A stretch of DNA of 64,000 nt from a bacterium (lineage in GTDB: Bacteria > Myxococcota_A > Bradymonadia > UBA7976 > UBA1532): positions 62,001 to 126,000 of the forward strand of contig JAUHYW010000019.1 in assembly GCA_030426085.1 (NCBI GenBank). Direction: 5' to 3'. The notes below the pieces were generated by a model, which was not told where the DNA came from, searched no databases, and worked only from the letters and a program-made list of their open reading frames with translations. The position numbers and the translations under genes are program-made. Position 1 is the stretch's first letter; every line of letters starts with the position of its first letter. Positions 18,250 to 29,547 of this stretch are shown here, in pieces.

Positions 18250-21120
18250 TCAGAACTTGACGACCGAGGTCTTGCCGTCGCGGACGGTCACCGTCTTCGA
18301 CGGCGTGCACCGGCTGCGGTCGCCAGCGTAGCAGACGTGCACCCGGTGCTTGCCGGCGGGCACCTTGTACTTGATCAGCGGGGTCTCCATCGCGATCTGC
18401 CCCCGGTTGAGGAAGACCGACCCCCACTGGCGGGAGGTCACGCTGAGGAAGCCGCTGCCGCCGCCGCCGCTCGGTCGGGCCCGGCTGCGCGAGCGCGATG
18501 GGCGCCGGCGGGCCCGGCGGGTGCGGCGGGGCTTGGGGGTCGGCTTGGCTTCGAGCGCGAGCTCGAGGGTCTGCTCGCGGGTGTCGCCCTCCCACTCGAC
18601 GTCGCGGGTCTGGGGCTGATAGCCGGCCTTCTCGACGCGCAGCGCGGTGTCCCGGTCGAGGGGCAGCTTCTCCAAAGTCAGCGGGGAGGTGCCCTTCTCC
18701 TTGCCATCGACGAAGATCGTCGCCCCGCTGGGCCGGGTCTCGACGACCAGGGTGCCGGTGAGCCGGTCGAGGCGCACGTCGAGCGGGTGACGGACGCCGG
18801 CTTCGAGGGTCAGCGTGGTCTCGTAGGGTGCGAAGCCATCGGCCTTGACCAGCACCTTCACCGGCTCGCCGGCCTTGACGTCGTACTGGGTGCTGGCGGT
18901 GTCGTGCACCACCCACTTGCCGTCGATCTGGACCTGGGCGTCCTCCGGCTCGGCCCGCAGGACGAGGGTCGCCGTCGTCGGCGCCGGCGGCTCGGGCGGG
19001 GCTGCCGGCTGAGGCGTCGGCGTGGGGCCCTCGGCGGCCTCGATCACCGTGGGCTGCTCGCCGTCGTCCTGGCCCCCGCGGTCGACGAGCAGGGTGGTCG
19101 CGATGCCGGTGCCGACCACCACCAGCAACAGGATCGCGCCGATGATGATGCGCTCCCGGTCGAGCCACGGGCGGCCTTCGGTGTGGGCGGCGATGGTCGG
19201 GGCCGGCGCCGGGCGGCGGGTGGCGGGGCGGCGCCGACGGACCGGGCCGGTGCGGGGCCCCTGCCCCACCTGATCGGCGGGCACGATGACCGTGCGCTGG
19301 CGGTTGAAGCCCTCGGGCACCGCGCCGCCGGGCGGGGCCGAGACGCCGCCGGCCATCGGGGACTGCATCGCGCCGGTGGGGGCCAGCCCGGGGCCGGAGA
19401 CCGCCGGGGCCCGGGCGGTGCGCCGGGGCGGGTGGCCGGGGGCCTGACCGAAGGGCGGCTGGGCCGGCGCGCCGAAGCGGGGATCGGCCACGGGCACCGC
19501 CTGCACCGGCGCGACCCCCATCGGGTTCGACGGCCGGGGCGGGCCGTGGTGACCGGGCACCGCCACCGCCCGGGGGCGGCCGGGCGATTGCACGGGCTGC
19601 GCCGGGGCCGCCTGCGCCGGGCGGGCGGGTGCAGGGCGGGCGGGCGCGGGTCGAGCGGGCGCAGGTCGAGCGGGCGCGGGCCGAGCGGGGGCGGGTCGGG
19701 CGGGCGCCGCCTGAACCGGCACCGCCCGCACCGGGGGCCCGTCGCCGTATCCCGGATCGGCCGTCGGCCCCCACCCCTGGGCTGCGGCGGCGGCCTCGGC
19801 CCCCTCGCGCAGCCGGTCGCCCTCGTAGGCCCGGGTCGGCTCGTCGTCGAAGAAGTCGTCGGCGTCGATCGAGGCGAGCAGGTCGGGCTCGGAGTCGAGG
19901 CTCTCGATCTCGCCCCCGTAGGTCTCGACCGCCTCGCCGAACGAGGCCACCCCCGGCGCCACGTCGCCCCGGGTGTCGGGCTCGTCGAGCAGCTCCACCG
20001 AGCCGGTCCCGATCATGAGCAGGTCGGAGCCGGTCAGCATCGGCCCCGACCCGTCGAGCCCCGGCTCGAGGCTGGTGCGATCCTCGCCCTCGTCGAACAT
20101 GCCGTCGCCCATCGCGCCGGCCCCGATCACCGAGCGGGCGTCGGGGGCCATGTCCCGCCGATCGCGGAGGGCGGCGTCGGCGGTGCGGTCGAGGGCCGGG
20201 CTGTCGTCGATGAACAGCTCGCGCATGAGCTGGGCGAGGCGGGCCTTGTTGAAGGCCACCTCGGCCCCCCGCAGGAAGCGGGCGAGCTCGCGCTGCATGT
20301 GCTGGGCCGAGGGGTAGCGGTCGCCCCGCTCGCGGGCGAGGGCCCGCATGACGATGCGGTCGAGGGCCGGGGGCACGTCGGGGCGCACCCTGCTCGGGGG
20401 GTCGATCTCGGCCCGGCGGACCCGGCTGAGCAGCGAGACCTCGTCGTCGTCCTTGTAGAGCAGCTCGCCGGTCAGCATCTCGTAGAGCACGATGCCGATG
20501 CTGAAGATGTCCGTGCGGTGGTCGAGCGGCTCGCCCCGGGCCTGCTCGGGCGACATGTAGTAGAACTTGCCCTTGATGATGCCCGCTTCGGTCTCGTAGG
20601 CCCGCAGGGCGGCCTTGGCGATGCCGAAGTCGACGATCTTGACCTCGCCCTCGAACGACAGCAGCACGTTCTGGGGCGAGACGTCGCGGTGCACGATGTG
20701 CAGCGGGCGGCCCTTGCCGTCCTTCTTGCGGTGGGCGTAGTCCAGCCCGGCGCAGGCCTCCATCGCCACGTAGGCCGCCGCGTCCACCGGCATCGAGCCG
20801 CCCCGGTCGCGCAGGCGCTTGAGCACCCGGTACAGGTCGCGCCCGTCGATGAACTCCATCGCGATGTAGTAGTGGTCGTCGACCTTGCCGAGGTCGAAGA
20901 TCTGGCCGATGTTGCTGTGGCTCAGCTCGACGGTGATCCGGGCCTCGTCGATGAGCATCTCGATGAAGTCGGCATCCTGGCTGTACCGCGGATGCAGGCG
21001 CTTGATCGCCAGGATCTTCTCGAACCCGCCCAATCCGGGGGCCTTGGCCTGGAAGATCTCGGCCATGCCGCCGATGGCGATGCGCTCGAGGAGAATGTAT
21101 CGGCCGAACTGCTCGTGCAC
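18250..21120 (-). CDS. Membrane Ser/Thr kinase with three PEGA-like repeats
   Basis: A 956-residue transmembrane kinase. The N-terminal domain has Lys40 (LAIKRL), His144-Arg-Asp146 (HRDVSPQN, a loop frequent in myxobacterial kinases), Asp164-Phe-Gly and MSPEQARG. The kinase is followed by an acidic stretch, then a Pro/Ala region with an APARP repeat. A single membrane helix (about 655-678, [15 protein letters not shown]) comes next, and then an external part with PEGA-type modules at about 710-770 and 775-845 and a less certain third near the C-terminus, after a basic Arg/Ser linker. PEGA modules are extracytoplasmic sensors in such kinases, possibly for cell-wall contact. The GTG at 21120 has no ribosome site, but a -10 box TAGAAT lies eight bases upstream, suggesting a leaderless message. 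It diverges from an FHA/sigma-54 activator whose FHA domain could recognise its phosphorylated targets; that link is inference. Confidence 0.9.
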   Translation of the reverse strand: MHEQFGRYILLERIAIGGMAEIFQAKAPGLGGFEKILAIKRLHPRYSQDADFIEMLIDEARITVELSHSNIGQIFDLGKVDDHYYIAMEFIDGRDLYRVLKRLRDRGGSMPVDAAAYVAMEACAGLDYAHRKKDGKGRPLHIVHRDVSPQNVLLSFEGEVKIVDFGIAKAALRAYETEAGIIKGKFYYMSPEQARGEPLDHRTDIFSIGIVLYEMLTGELLYKDDDEVSLLSRVRRAEIDPPSRVRPDVPPALDRIVMRALARERGDRYPSAQHMQRELARFLRGAEVAFNKARLAQLMRELFIDDSPALDRTADAALRDRRDMAPDARSVIGAGAMGDGMFDEGEDRTSLEPGLDGSGPMLTGSDLLMIGTGSVELLDEPDTRGDVAPGVASFGEAVETYGGEIESLDSEPDLLASIDADDFFDDEPTRAYEGDRLREGAEAAAAAQGWGPTADPGYGDGPPVRAVPVQAAPARPAPARPAPARPAPARPAPARPAPARPAQAAPAQPVQSPGRPRAVAVPGHHGPPRPSNPMGVAPVQAVPVADPRFGAPAQPPFGQAPGHPPRRTARAPAVSGPGLAPTGAMQSPMAGGVSAPPGGAVPEGFNRQRTVIVPADQVGQGPRTGPVRRRRPATRRPAPAPTIAAHTEGRPWLDRERIIIGAILLLVVVGTGIATTLLVDRGGQDDGEQPTVIEAAEGPTPTPQPAAPPEPPAPTTATLVLRAEPEDAQVQIDGKWVVHDTASTQYDVKAGEPVKVLVKADGFAPYETTLTLEAGVRHPLDVRLDRLTGTLVVETRPSGATIFVDGKEKGTSPLTLEKLPLDRDTALRVEKAGYQPQTRDVEWEGDTREQTLELALEAKPTPKPRRTRRARRRPSRSRSRARPSGGGGSGFLSVTSRQWGSVFLNRGQIAMETPLIKYKVPAGKHRVHVCYAGDRSRCTPSKTVTVRDGKTSVVKF
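19615..19715 (-). repeat. Pro/Ala (APARP) micro-repeat inside the kinase gene
   Basis: About seven copies of a 15-base unit encode PAPAR-type pentapeptides in the juxtamembrane linker. The copies are nearly identical at DNA level, so the number could vary between strains by slippage or unequal exchange. The segment probably acts as a stiff spacer between kinase and membrane. Confidence 0.7.
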
Positions 21121-21128
21121 GGGGACGG

Positions 21129-21157
21129 ATTCTAAGGGTCGGCCCGGCCGGCGTCCA
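21129..21157 (-). promoter_or_regulatory. Leaderless promoter of the PEGA kinase
   Basis: On the minus strand TGGACG (21157-21152), a 17-base spacer and TAGAAT (21134-21129) are followed by eight bases and the GTG start at 21120. The predicted transcription start therefore falls on or next to the start codon, and no Shine-Dalgarno sequence is present. The same -35, spacer and gap occur at the other membrane kinase gene (24390-24418). Confidence 0.65.
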
Positions 21158-21206
21158 CTGCCGGGCGCCGATCGTCGGGATGCCCCGCCCGGCGGTCGGC
21201 ACGCGG

Positions 21207-21236
21207 TTGACGATGTGCCCCGCCCCGGCGCACACT
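21207..21236 (+). promoter_or_regulatory. Candidate leaderless promoter of the FHA activator
   Basis: TTGACG (21207-21212), an 18-base spacer and CACACT (21231-21236) end seven bases before the ATG at 21244. As with the divergent kinase, transcription would begin about at the start codon. The -10 box is a poorer match to consensus, so support is mainly the excellent -35 box and the spacing. Confidence 0.45.
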
Positions 21237-21243
21237 GCGGGCC

Positions 21244-22668
21244 ATGGGCACGAAGTTCCCCGACTATGTCCCCCCGACCCAGATCGCGTATCGGCCGGAT
21301 GGGGGCACGACACTGCACTTGCGCAAGTGCCGGCTGGCCCTCGAGGTCGGCGACGGCCGCTGGGCGGAGCACGTCTTCGACCAGGCGGTCGTGACGTTGG
21401 GGTCCATGGACGACAACGACCTGGTGCTCGACGACGATACGGTCAGCCGCTACCACTGCCGGATCTACCAGGAAGACAGCGCCTACGTGCTCGAAGACCT
21501 CGGCAGCACCAACGGCTCGTTCATCGACGGGGTGCGCATCAAGGCGGCCTACCTCGCCCCGGGCCACGCGGTCGAGCTGGGCAACACCCGGCTGCAGTTC
21601 CAGAGCTTCGACGAAGAGGTGCACATCACCCCGTCGAAGTCCGACCGCTTCGGCGACATCATCGGCACCAACGTGCAGATGCGGAAGATCTTCGGCATCC
21701 TCGAGAAGATCGCGCCGACCGACACCACGGTGGTCATCGAGGGCGAGACCGGCACCGGCAAGGAGGTCGTCGCCCAGACGGTGCACAAGCGCTCCCACCG
21801 CGCCGAGAAGCCGTTTGTCGTCTTCGACTGCTCGGCGGTGCCGGCCAACCTCATCGAGTCCGAGCTGTTCGGCCACGAGAAGGGCTCGTTCACCGGGGCC
21901 ATCACCGCCCGCCAGGGCCTGTTCGAGATGGCCAACGGGGGCACGATCTTCCTCGACGAACTCGGCGAGCTGAACCTCGAGCTACAGCCCAAGCTGCTGC
22001 GGGTGCTCGAGACCCGCGAGGTGCGCCGGGTCGGCGGGCTGCGGCCGATCAAAGTCGACGTGCGGGTCATCGCCGCGACCAACCGCAAGCTCGAGGACGA
22101 GGTGCGCGAGGGGCGCTTTCGTGAGGATCTGTACTATCGGCTGAGCGTGGTGCGGCTCTTCCTGCCGCCCCTGCGCGACCGGCGGGAGGACATCCCCCTG
22201 CTCGCCCGCCACTTCTTGCAGGTGGGCCGCTTCAACCGCGACGGCAACGGCAATCAACGGGTCAGCAACCTGGGGCATCAGGTGCTCGAGGCGCTGCGGA
22301 CCTACGACTGGCCGGGCAACGTGCGCGAGCTGCTCAACGTCATCGAGCGGGCGTGCAGCTTCGCCGAGTCCGACACCGCCGAGCTGGCCGATCTGCCGCC
22401 CCACCTGCTCGACCAGAGCCACATGCAGCGCCTGCAGCAGCTCAAGCCGCAGCTCCTCCAGCCGGACGGGGTCGAGGGGGTCGAAGACCTGGGGCCGTTC
22501 AAGGACGCCAAGGAGAAGTGGGTCGCCAGCTTCGAGCGGGACTACATCCGGGCCCTGCTCGAGCGCAACGACTTCAACATCAGCCACGCGGCCCGCGAGG
22601 CGGACATCGACCGCAAGTACTTCCGAAAGCTGATGAAGAAGTACGGCATCGAGAACCCCGACGACTGA
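21244..22668 (+). CDS. FHA-domain sigma-54-dependent transcriptional activator
   Basis: A 474-residue enhancer-binding protein. An N-terminal FHA domain (about 25-115, with SRYHC and [12 protein letters not shown]) binds phosphothreonine. The central AAA+ domain has Walker A GETGTGKE (Lys173) and the sigma-54 contact loop GSFTGA at 214-219, where the usual GAFTGA has Ser for Ala; this variant is known in FHA-type activators. FLDELGEL is the Walker B region and WPGNVREL the sensor II segment. A Fis-type helix-turn-helix ends the protein ([16 protein letters not shown]). It has an FHA domain in place of a response-regulator receiver, so it should be switched by Ser/Thr phosphorylation. The divergent PEGA kinase is the obvious candidate partner. 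Its targets are promoters of the -24/-12 class elsewhere. Confidence 0.95.
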   Translation: MGTKFPDYVPPTQIAYRPDGGTTLHLRKCRLALEVGDGRWAEHVFDQAVVTLGSMDDNDLVLDDDTVSRYHCRIYQEDSAYVLEDLGSTNGSFIDGVRIKAAYLAPGHAVELGNTRLQFQSFDEEVHITPSKSDRFGDIIGTNVQMRKIFGILEKIAPTDTTVVIEGETGTGKEVVAQTVHKRSHRAEKPFVVFDCSAVPANLIESELFGHEKGSFTGAITARQGLFEMANGGTIFLDELGELNLELQPKLLRVLETREVRRVGGLRPIKVDVRVIAATNRKLEDEVREGRFREDLYYRLSVVRLFLPPLRDRREDIPLLARHFLQVGRFNRDGNGNQRVSNLGHQVLEALRTYDWPGNVRELLNVIERACSFAESDTAELADLPPHLLDQSHMQRLQQLKPQLLQPDGVEGVEDLGPFKDAKEKWVASFERDYIRALLERNDFNISHAAREADIDRKYFRKLMKKYGIENPDD

Positions 22669-22680
22669 CCCCCGGGGCCA

Positions 22681-24381
22681 TCAGGGCGCCGGCTGCGCCC
22701 CGCCGTCGGCCCGGGTCGGCGGATCCTCCCCCGGCAGGCCGGTGCCGATGCGCAGCACCGACGGGGGATCCTCCTCGTCGGCGGCGTCGTCTCCGCCCAT
22801 CAGCGTCGCGACCCCGATGACCACCCCCAGCAAGACCACGGCGGCCAGCGCGATCCAGGCCCAGGGGAACGGCCGCTCGTCGATGTCGGCCACCTCGGTG
22901 CGGGCGGTCGGGCTGCCGTCGGGATCCTCGTCCTCGAAGCTGGCCACGCCGGGGTCGACGAGCGGCTGGCCGGGCAGCAGATCGGGCCGGGCGTCCACCG
23001 GCAACGTCTGATCGTCGGCCAGCACCGCCAGGGTCGGATCCTCGTCCTCGGGCATGCCCGCGTCCCGGGGCGGCGCGCCCTCCGAGGTCACCGCCGACAG
23101 CGCGATCGTGGCCTCGAGCCCGTCGGCCGAGGTGTCCACCGACGCCCGGTTCCACGGCTGGGCGGGGGTGCCGGGCGCGGTCACCGGGACCGCGATCGGG
23201 CGGGCCACCGGGCGGACGACCGCCGGGGTCGGCTTGTCGGTGAGCACCTCGGCCGGCGGCTGCACGTCGGCGAGCTCGAGCTCAGCCGAGGGGAAGTCCT
23301 CGATCGGGGCGTCGGGCCCGGCCGGCTTGAGCCCGACGACCGAGTGCACGTCGGTCAGCCGGTCGATGACCCGGTCGTCGACCTCGTCCTGGGCGTCGAC
23401 CCCCGAGACCGAGGCGATGAAGTCCTCTTCGTAGAGGTTCTCGACCGTGCTCGGCTGGGGCCGCTCACCGCTGAGCAGCTCGCCGAGCTCGCGGGCGCCG
23501 TAGTCGACGTCGATCTCGGCGAGCGCCACGTCGAGCAGATCGGCCATCTCCTGCGCGGTCTGGAAGCGCCGGTCGCGGCTCTTGCGCAGCGCCTTGAGCA
23601 CGATCGCGTCGACCCGCTCGGGGATCTCGGCCATCAGCCGCCGGGGGGGCACCGGCTTCTTGCGCAGGATCTGGTCGTAGACCTGGTACTCGTTCTGCCC
23701 GGTGAACGGCAGCCGCCCGGTCAGCATCTTGTACAGGGTCATGCCCAGGGAGAATATATCGGCCCGCCCGTCGAGCGCCTGGGCCTGGGCCTGCTCGGGG
23801 CTCATGTACTGCAGCTTGCCCTTGATCACCCCGCTGCGGGTCTTGGTCGAGTTGTTGGCCGCCTTGGCCACCCCGAAGTCGATCAGCTTCACCGCGCCCT
23901 CGTAGCTGATCAGGATGTTGTGGGGGCTGACGTCCCGGTGGATGACCTCCTGAGGCCGGCCGTCGGCGTCCTTGAGGGCGTGGGCCGCGTGCAGCCCCTC
24001 GGCGACGCCCCGGGCGATGTACAGCGCGGCGGGCAGGGGCAGCAGGGTGTCCCGCAGGCGGAAGCCGCGCAGCACCGTCGCGAGGTCGACCCCGTCGATG
24101 TACTCCATCGCGATGAAGTGCTGCCCGCCCACCGAGCCGAAGTCGAGCACCTCGGCCACATTCGGGTGACGAATGGCGGCGGCGATGCGGGCCTCGTCCT
24201 CGAGCATGGTGACGAAGCGCTCGTTCTGGGCGTAGTGGGGCAGCAGCCGCTTGATGGCGACCTTCTTGCGGAACCCGCCGAGGCCGACGACCTCGGCCAG
24301 ATACACCTCGGCCATGCCGCCCTGCCCGATACGGCGGACCATCTGGTAGCGACCGAAGCTGCGGGGGGTCTCCGACTCCAT
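22681..24381 (-). CDS. Membrane Ser/Thr protein kinase
   Basis: A 566-residue transmembrane kinase with IGQGGMAEVY (glycine loop), VAIKRLL, HRDVSPHNI, DFGVAKA and MSPEQAQAQ, so all catalytic parts are present. A long acidic and Pro-rich linker follows, then one membrane helix near residue 515 (WIALAAVVLLGVVIGVATL) and a short external tail of about 35 residues. Without a sensor domain outside, it may sense through a partner. I chose ATG 24381 over GTG 24399 because a -10 box TAGATG lies exactly eight bases before the ATG, with TGGACG 17 bases further up; the GTG would lie upstream of the predicted transcript start. Its stop lies 12 bases from that of the convergent FHA activator. Confidence 0.9.
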   Translation of the reverse strand: MESETPRSFGRYQMVRRIGQGGMAEVYLAEVVGLGGFRKKVAIKRLLPHYAQNERFVTMLEDEARIAAAIRHPNVAEVLDFGSVGGQHFIAMEYIDGVDLATVLRGFRLRDTLLPLPAALYIARGVAEGLHAAHALKDADGRPQEVIHRDVSPHNILISYEGAVKLIDFGVAKAANNSTKTRSGVIKGKLQYMSPEQAQAQALDGRADIFSLGMTLYKMLTGRLPFTGQNEYQVYDQILRKKPVPPRRLMAEIPERVDAIVLKALRKSRDRRFQTAQEMADLLDVALAEIDVDYGARELGELLSGERPQPSTVENLYEEDFIASVSGVDAQDEVDDRVIDRLTDVHSVVGLKPAGPDAPIEDFPSAELELADVQPPAEVLTDKPTPAVVRPVARPIAVPVTAPGTPAQPWNRASVDTSADGLEATIALSAVTSEGAPPRDAGMPEDEDPTLAVLADDQTLPVDARPDLLPGQPLVDPGVASFEDEDPDGSPTARTEVADIDERPFPWAWIALAAVVLLGVVIGVATLMGGDDAADEEDPPSVLRIGTGLPGEDPPTRADGGAQPAP

Positions 24382-24389
24382 CAACCGTC

Positions 24390-24418
24390 CATCTACCACT
24401 GACCGGGCCGGCCGTCCA
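24390..24418 (-). promoter_or_regulatory. Leaderless promoter of the second membrane kinase
   Basis: On the minus strand TGGACG (24418-24413), 17 bases and TAGATG (24395-24390) are followed by eight bases and the ATG at 24381. The -35 hexamer, spacer length and gap to the start codon are identical to those of the PEGA kinase promoter at 21129-21157, and -10 differs in two bases. This suggests a shared sigma factor or co-regulation of the two kinases. Confidence 0.62.
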
Positions 24419-24471
24419 TGCGGGGTCGGCGCGGCCCGCCTCTCGGGCGCCCGCCGGACCGCCGGGCAGGC

Positions 24472-26955
<2,484 letters not shown>

Positions 26956-26961
26956 CGCTGG

Positions 26962-26990
26962 ATGATACCCCGGTCGCGGCGCCCGGACCA
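26962..26990 (-). promoter_or_regulatory. Candidate leaderless promoter of the MopE-like gene
   Basis: On the minus strand TGGTCC (26990-26985), 17 bases and TATCAT (26967-26962), a near-consensus -10, lie six bases before the ATG at 26955. The -35 box resembles the TGGACG used by the two kinase promoters. Confidence 0.5.
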
Positions 26991-27032
26991 CGCCCCCTTG
27001 TCGTCGGCGGCGATTCGTGAGACACGATCCCG

Positions 27033-27563
27033 ATGATCGAACCGGTCGACCGACCCCGCCCCGAGAGCCAGGGCGACTTCGCCCGCCCCCCGTCGCTGTA
27101 CGTCTATGGCGACGTGCTCGAAGAGATCCGGTTCAGCGGTCGCTGGCGGCGGGACGCGCTCGCCGGCGGCCTGCTGGTGGGCCGCCACTACCGCGACCCG
27201 GATGGCGGCGAGCACTACGCCGTCGCCGAGGGCTTCGTCGGCGGGGCCCACTGCGACGACCTGACCGACTTCACCCGCACCCTGCGCAGCGGCTGGAACG
27301 CGGCGAAGGACGACCGCGAGCGGCACTTCCCCGAGGGGGAGATCGTCGGGTGGTACGTGGCCCCCGGCGACCCCGAGGTCAAGCCCGACCGGGCGGCGCT
27401 GGTGCTGCACAACACCTTCTTCAACCACCCGTGGCAGCTCGGCCTGTGGGTCGGGGCCGAGGCCCGCCCGATCACCGTGCGCCCCGACGGCGACACCCTC
27501 GACGAAGGGCTCGTGGCGGTGCTCGATCGGGCCGGCGCCCGCCCGGCGAAGGCCCCCCGGTGA
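27033..27563 (+). CDS. Degenerate MPN/JAB-fold protein
   Basis: A 176-residue cytoplasmic protein with the outline of an MPN (JAB/Mov34) domain. GGLLVGRHY corresponds to the first core strand, VAEGFVGG to the next, and EIVGWYVAPG to the strand that in active JAMM peptidases reads GWxHxHP. Here both metal-binding His are missing (WYVAPG) and the upstream Glu is Asp, so no zinc site or isopeptidase activity is expected. NHPWQLGLWV fits the last core strand. Such inactive MPN proteins usually act as binding or assembly partners. The ATG sits 17 bases into the transcript of no clear operon; the bactofilin promoter begins 40 bases after its stop. The family call is by eye and needs a profile search. 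Confidence 0.55.
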   Translation: MIEPVDRPRPESQGDFARPPSLYVYGDVLEEIRFSGRWRRDALAGGLLVGRHYRDPDGGEHYAVAEGFVGGAHCDDLTDFTRTLRSGWNAAKDDRERHFPEGEIVGWYVAPGDPEVKPDRAALVLHNTFFNHPWQLGLWVGAEARPITVRPDGDTLDEGLVAVLDRAGARPAKAPR

Positions 27564-27602
27564 GGCCGTAGGGCACGACCCGCCACCGGGCGAGCGGGCG
27601 CG

Positions 27603-27631
27603 TTGACAGCACCGGCGGCACGGGCTATGAC
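27603..27631 (+). promoter_or_regulatory. Sigma-70 promoter of the bactofilin operon
   Basis: A consensus -35 TTGACA (27603-27608), a 17-base spacer and a -10 TATGAC (27626-27631) are the best vegetative promoter match in the window. Transcription should start near 27638, leaving a 5' leader of about 27 bases with a GGGGGAG ribosome site before the ATG at 27665. Confidence 0.82.
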
Positions 27632-27664
27632 GAGCGCCATCATCCAGCCATCCGGGGGAGAGTC

Positions 27665-28009
27665 ATGATCGGGCCCGGCACGACCATTCGCGGCAAGATC
27701 ACCGGCGACGAAGACCTCGACGTCGAAGGGCGCATCGAGGGCAGCATCCGACTGTCGGAGAACCTCAAGGTGGCCGAGAGCGCCGTCGTCGAGGCCGAGA
27801 TCGAGGCCCGCAACATCGACGTCAGCGGCAAGATCAGCGGCAACATCACCGCCACCGAGACCGTCGAGATCGCCGCCGACGCGGTGGTCGTCGGCGACAT
27901 CACCACCCCTCGACTGCAGATCGCCGACGGGGCGCGCTACAAGGGCAAGGTCCACATGGACTTCGACCTGCCCGGCGCCGACGGCAAGTCGTCCTCCCGG
28001 CGCCGCTGA
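27665..28009 (+). CDS. Bactofilin (first of three)
   Basis: A 114-residue bactofilin. It has the short right-handed beta-helix signature: hydrophobic-residue ladders in IRGKITGDEDLDVEGRIEG and repeated VxGxI turns, ending in a charged Ser/Arg tail. Bactofilins polymerise without nucleotide into filaments that position envelope enzymes, chromosome-segregation proteins or polarity factors. Its own strong promoter and the GGGGGAG site suggest high expression. The next bactofilin begins 38 bases downstream; together the three could co-assemble, as the tandem bactofilins of Myxococcus do. Confidence 0.93.
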   Translation: MIGPGTTIRGKITGDEDLDVEGRIEGSIRLSENLKVAESAVVEAEIEARNIDVSGKISGNITATETVEIAADAVVVGDITTPRLQIADGARYKGKVHMDFDLPGADGKSSSRRR

Positions 28010-28047
28010 GCGGCCGCCGCCACCCATCCCGCAGGAGTCAGCAGCAC

Positions 28048-28368
28048 ATGGCCAACACCGTCATCGGCAACTCGATCGTCATCGACGGCGAGATCACGGG
28101 CGACGAAGCCCTCGTCGTGCAGGGCACCGTCAAGGGGCGCATCGCCCTCGAGGAGAGCGTGTTCGTCGAGAACAGCGCGACCCTCGAGGCCGACGTCGAG
28201 GCCGACTCGGTCGAGATCTCGGGGGTGGTGACCGGCAACATCACCGCCGGCACCCGGGTCGAGATCAAGGCCGACGGCAAGATGGTCGGTGACGTCAAGT
28301 CGCCGCGCATCCTCATCGCCGACGGGGCGCTCTTCAAGGGCAACATCGACATGGACGTGGAGCGCTGA
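28048..28368 (+). CDS. Bactofilin (second of three)
   Basis: A 106-residue bactofilin almost limited to the beta-helix core (IVIDGEITGDEALVVQG and ISGVVTGNITAG). The tails are very short, so it is the simplest filament former of the three. AGGAG lies 11 bases before the ATG. Its stop is two bases before the third bactofilin, which implies one transcript. The core is clearly paralogous to its neighbours, indicating local duplication. Confidence 0.93.
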   Translation: MANTVIGNSIVIDGEITGDEALVVQGTVKGRIALEESVFVENSATLEADVEADSVEISGVVTGNITAGTRVEIKADGKMVGDVKSPRILIADGALFKGNIDMDVER

Positions 28369-28370
28369 GC

Positions 28371-28958
28371 ATGGCCAAGGCCCCGACCGTGATCACCGCC
28401 GGCGTCGTCGTCAGCGGGCGGATCGAAGGCGCCGAAGACATCGAGGTCTTCGGCGCGGTGAAGGGCTCGATCCACCTCGACGGCGACGTCTTCGTCGACG
28501 AGAAAGCTCGGGTCGACGCCGATCTCGAGGTCAACAACCTCACCGTGCACGGCATCCTCGTGGGCAACGTCACCGCGAGCGACGCCATCGAGCTCGCCGC
28601 GAGCGCCCGGGTCGTCGGCGACCTCGCCGCCCCCCGGGTGATCGTGCAGGCCGGTGCCCGGTACCGGGGCGCCATCGACATGGGCGACATCGAGGGCGAG
28701 ATCCCCGGCGAAGGCAAGGGCCGCGCCGGCCGCGGGCGTTCGAGCGGCAGCAAGGGGCGTTCGAGCAGCCGCCCGGCGCCGAGCCGGGCCGCGCGCCCCG
28801 AGCCCGAGCCGGCCCGCCCGGCGCCCGCCCGGCGCCCGGCCAAGAAGGCCGAGCCGGCCTCCGAGCCCCCCGAGCCCGAGCCGGCCGAGGCGGACGACGA
28901 GCCGGAGCTGCCCGACGCGGCCAAGAAGAAGAAGGTCGCCGTCAAGAAGCGGTCCTGA
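28371..28958 (+). CDS. Bactofilin with long basic C-terminal extension
   Basis: A 195-residue bactofilin. Residues 1-105 are the beta-helix core; the remainder is disordered. It begins with Gly/Arg/Ser-rich segments (RAGRGRSSGSKGRSSSR), passes through a Pro/Ala/Glu stretch and ends in a Lys cluster (KKKKVAVKKRS). A basic tail of this kind could bind nucleic acid, acidic proteins or membrane, giving this paralogue a job the other two lack. Only two bases separate it from the second bactofilin and four from pyrE. Confidence 0.92.
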   Translation: MAKAPTVITAGVVVSGRIEGAEDIEVFGAVKGSIHLDGDVFVDEKARVDADLEVNNLTVHGILVGNVTASDAIELAASARVVGDLAAPRVIVQAGARYRGAIDMGDIEGEIPGEGKGRAGRGRSSGSKGRSSSRPAPSRAARPEPEPARPAPARRPAKKAEPASEPPEPEPAEADDEPELPDAAKKKKVAVKKRS

Positions 28959-28962
28959 GCCG

Positions 28963-29547
28963 ATGGACCCCTCCCCGCCCGATCGGGCCCGCCTCTTCGA
29001 GTTGCTGCGGTCGCTGTCGTTCAGCCGCCAGGCGGTCACCCTCGCCTCCGGCGCGCAGAGCGGCCTCTACGTCGACTGCAAGCAGACCGCGCTGCACCCC
29101 GAAGGCGCCTGGGCCCTGGGCCACCACCTGCTCGACGCGGTCGAGAGCATCGAGGCCCGCACCGGCCGTGAGGCGAAGGCGGTGGGCGGGATGAGCATCG
29201 GCGCCGATCCGCTGGCCACCGCGGTCTCGCTGGTCGCGTTCATGCGGGGGCGCCACCTGCCGGCGTTCCTGGTCCGCAAGACCCCCAAGTCCCACGGCAC
29301 CGCGGTCTGGCTCGAGGGCATGGCCAACCTGAGCCCCGGGGCCGGCGTCGTGCTGCTGGAGGACGTCATCACCACCGGCGGCAGCACGATCAAAGCCGCC
29401 GAGCGGGTGCGCGAGGAGGGCCTCGACCCGTTCGGCGCGGCGGTCATCGTCGACCGCGAGGCCGGCGGCCGCGACGCGCTGGGCGCGGCCGGGCTCGAGG
29501 TCGAGGCGCTCTACACCCTCTCGGCGCTCGCCCGCGAGTCGTCGTGA
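28963..29547 (+). CDS. pyrE: Orotate phosphoribosyltransferase
   Basis: A 194-residue type I phosphoribosyltransferase that joins orotate and PRPP to make orotidine 5'-phosphate in pyrimidine synthesis. The PRPP loop is VVLLEDVITTGGST at about 128-141, and the N-terminal YVDCKQTALHPEG segment matches OPRTases. FLVRKTPKSHGT contains the conserved flexible-loop Lys/His. Length matches the family. The ATG is four bases after the third bactofilin stop, so this housekeeping gene rides in the bactofilin operon. Its stop overlaps the GTG of the next gene. Confidence 0.93.
   Translation: MDPSPPDRARLFELLRSLSFSRQAVTLASGAQSGLYVDCKQTALHPEGAWALGHHLLDAVESIEARTGREAKAVGGMSIGADPLATAVSLVAFMRGRHLPAFLVRKTPKSHGTAVWLEGMANLSPGAGVVLLEDVITTGGSTIKAAERVREEGLDPFGAAVIVDREAGGRDALGAAGLEVEALYTLSALARESS

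Noticed and set aside
16488-18260. Long plus-strand open frame opposite the ASH/PKD lipoprotein
   Set aside because: Low-complexity, Gly/Ala/Val-rich translation with no motifs; the minus strand has a signal peptide and clear domains.
19615-19715. Pro/Ala repeat as a phase-variation locus
   Set aside because: Units are 15 bases, so changes keep frame and would alter linker length only. No on/off switch is expected.
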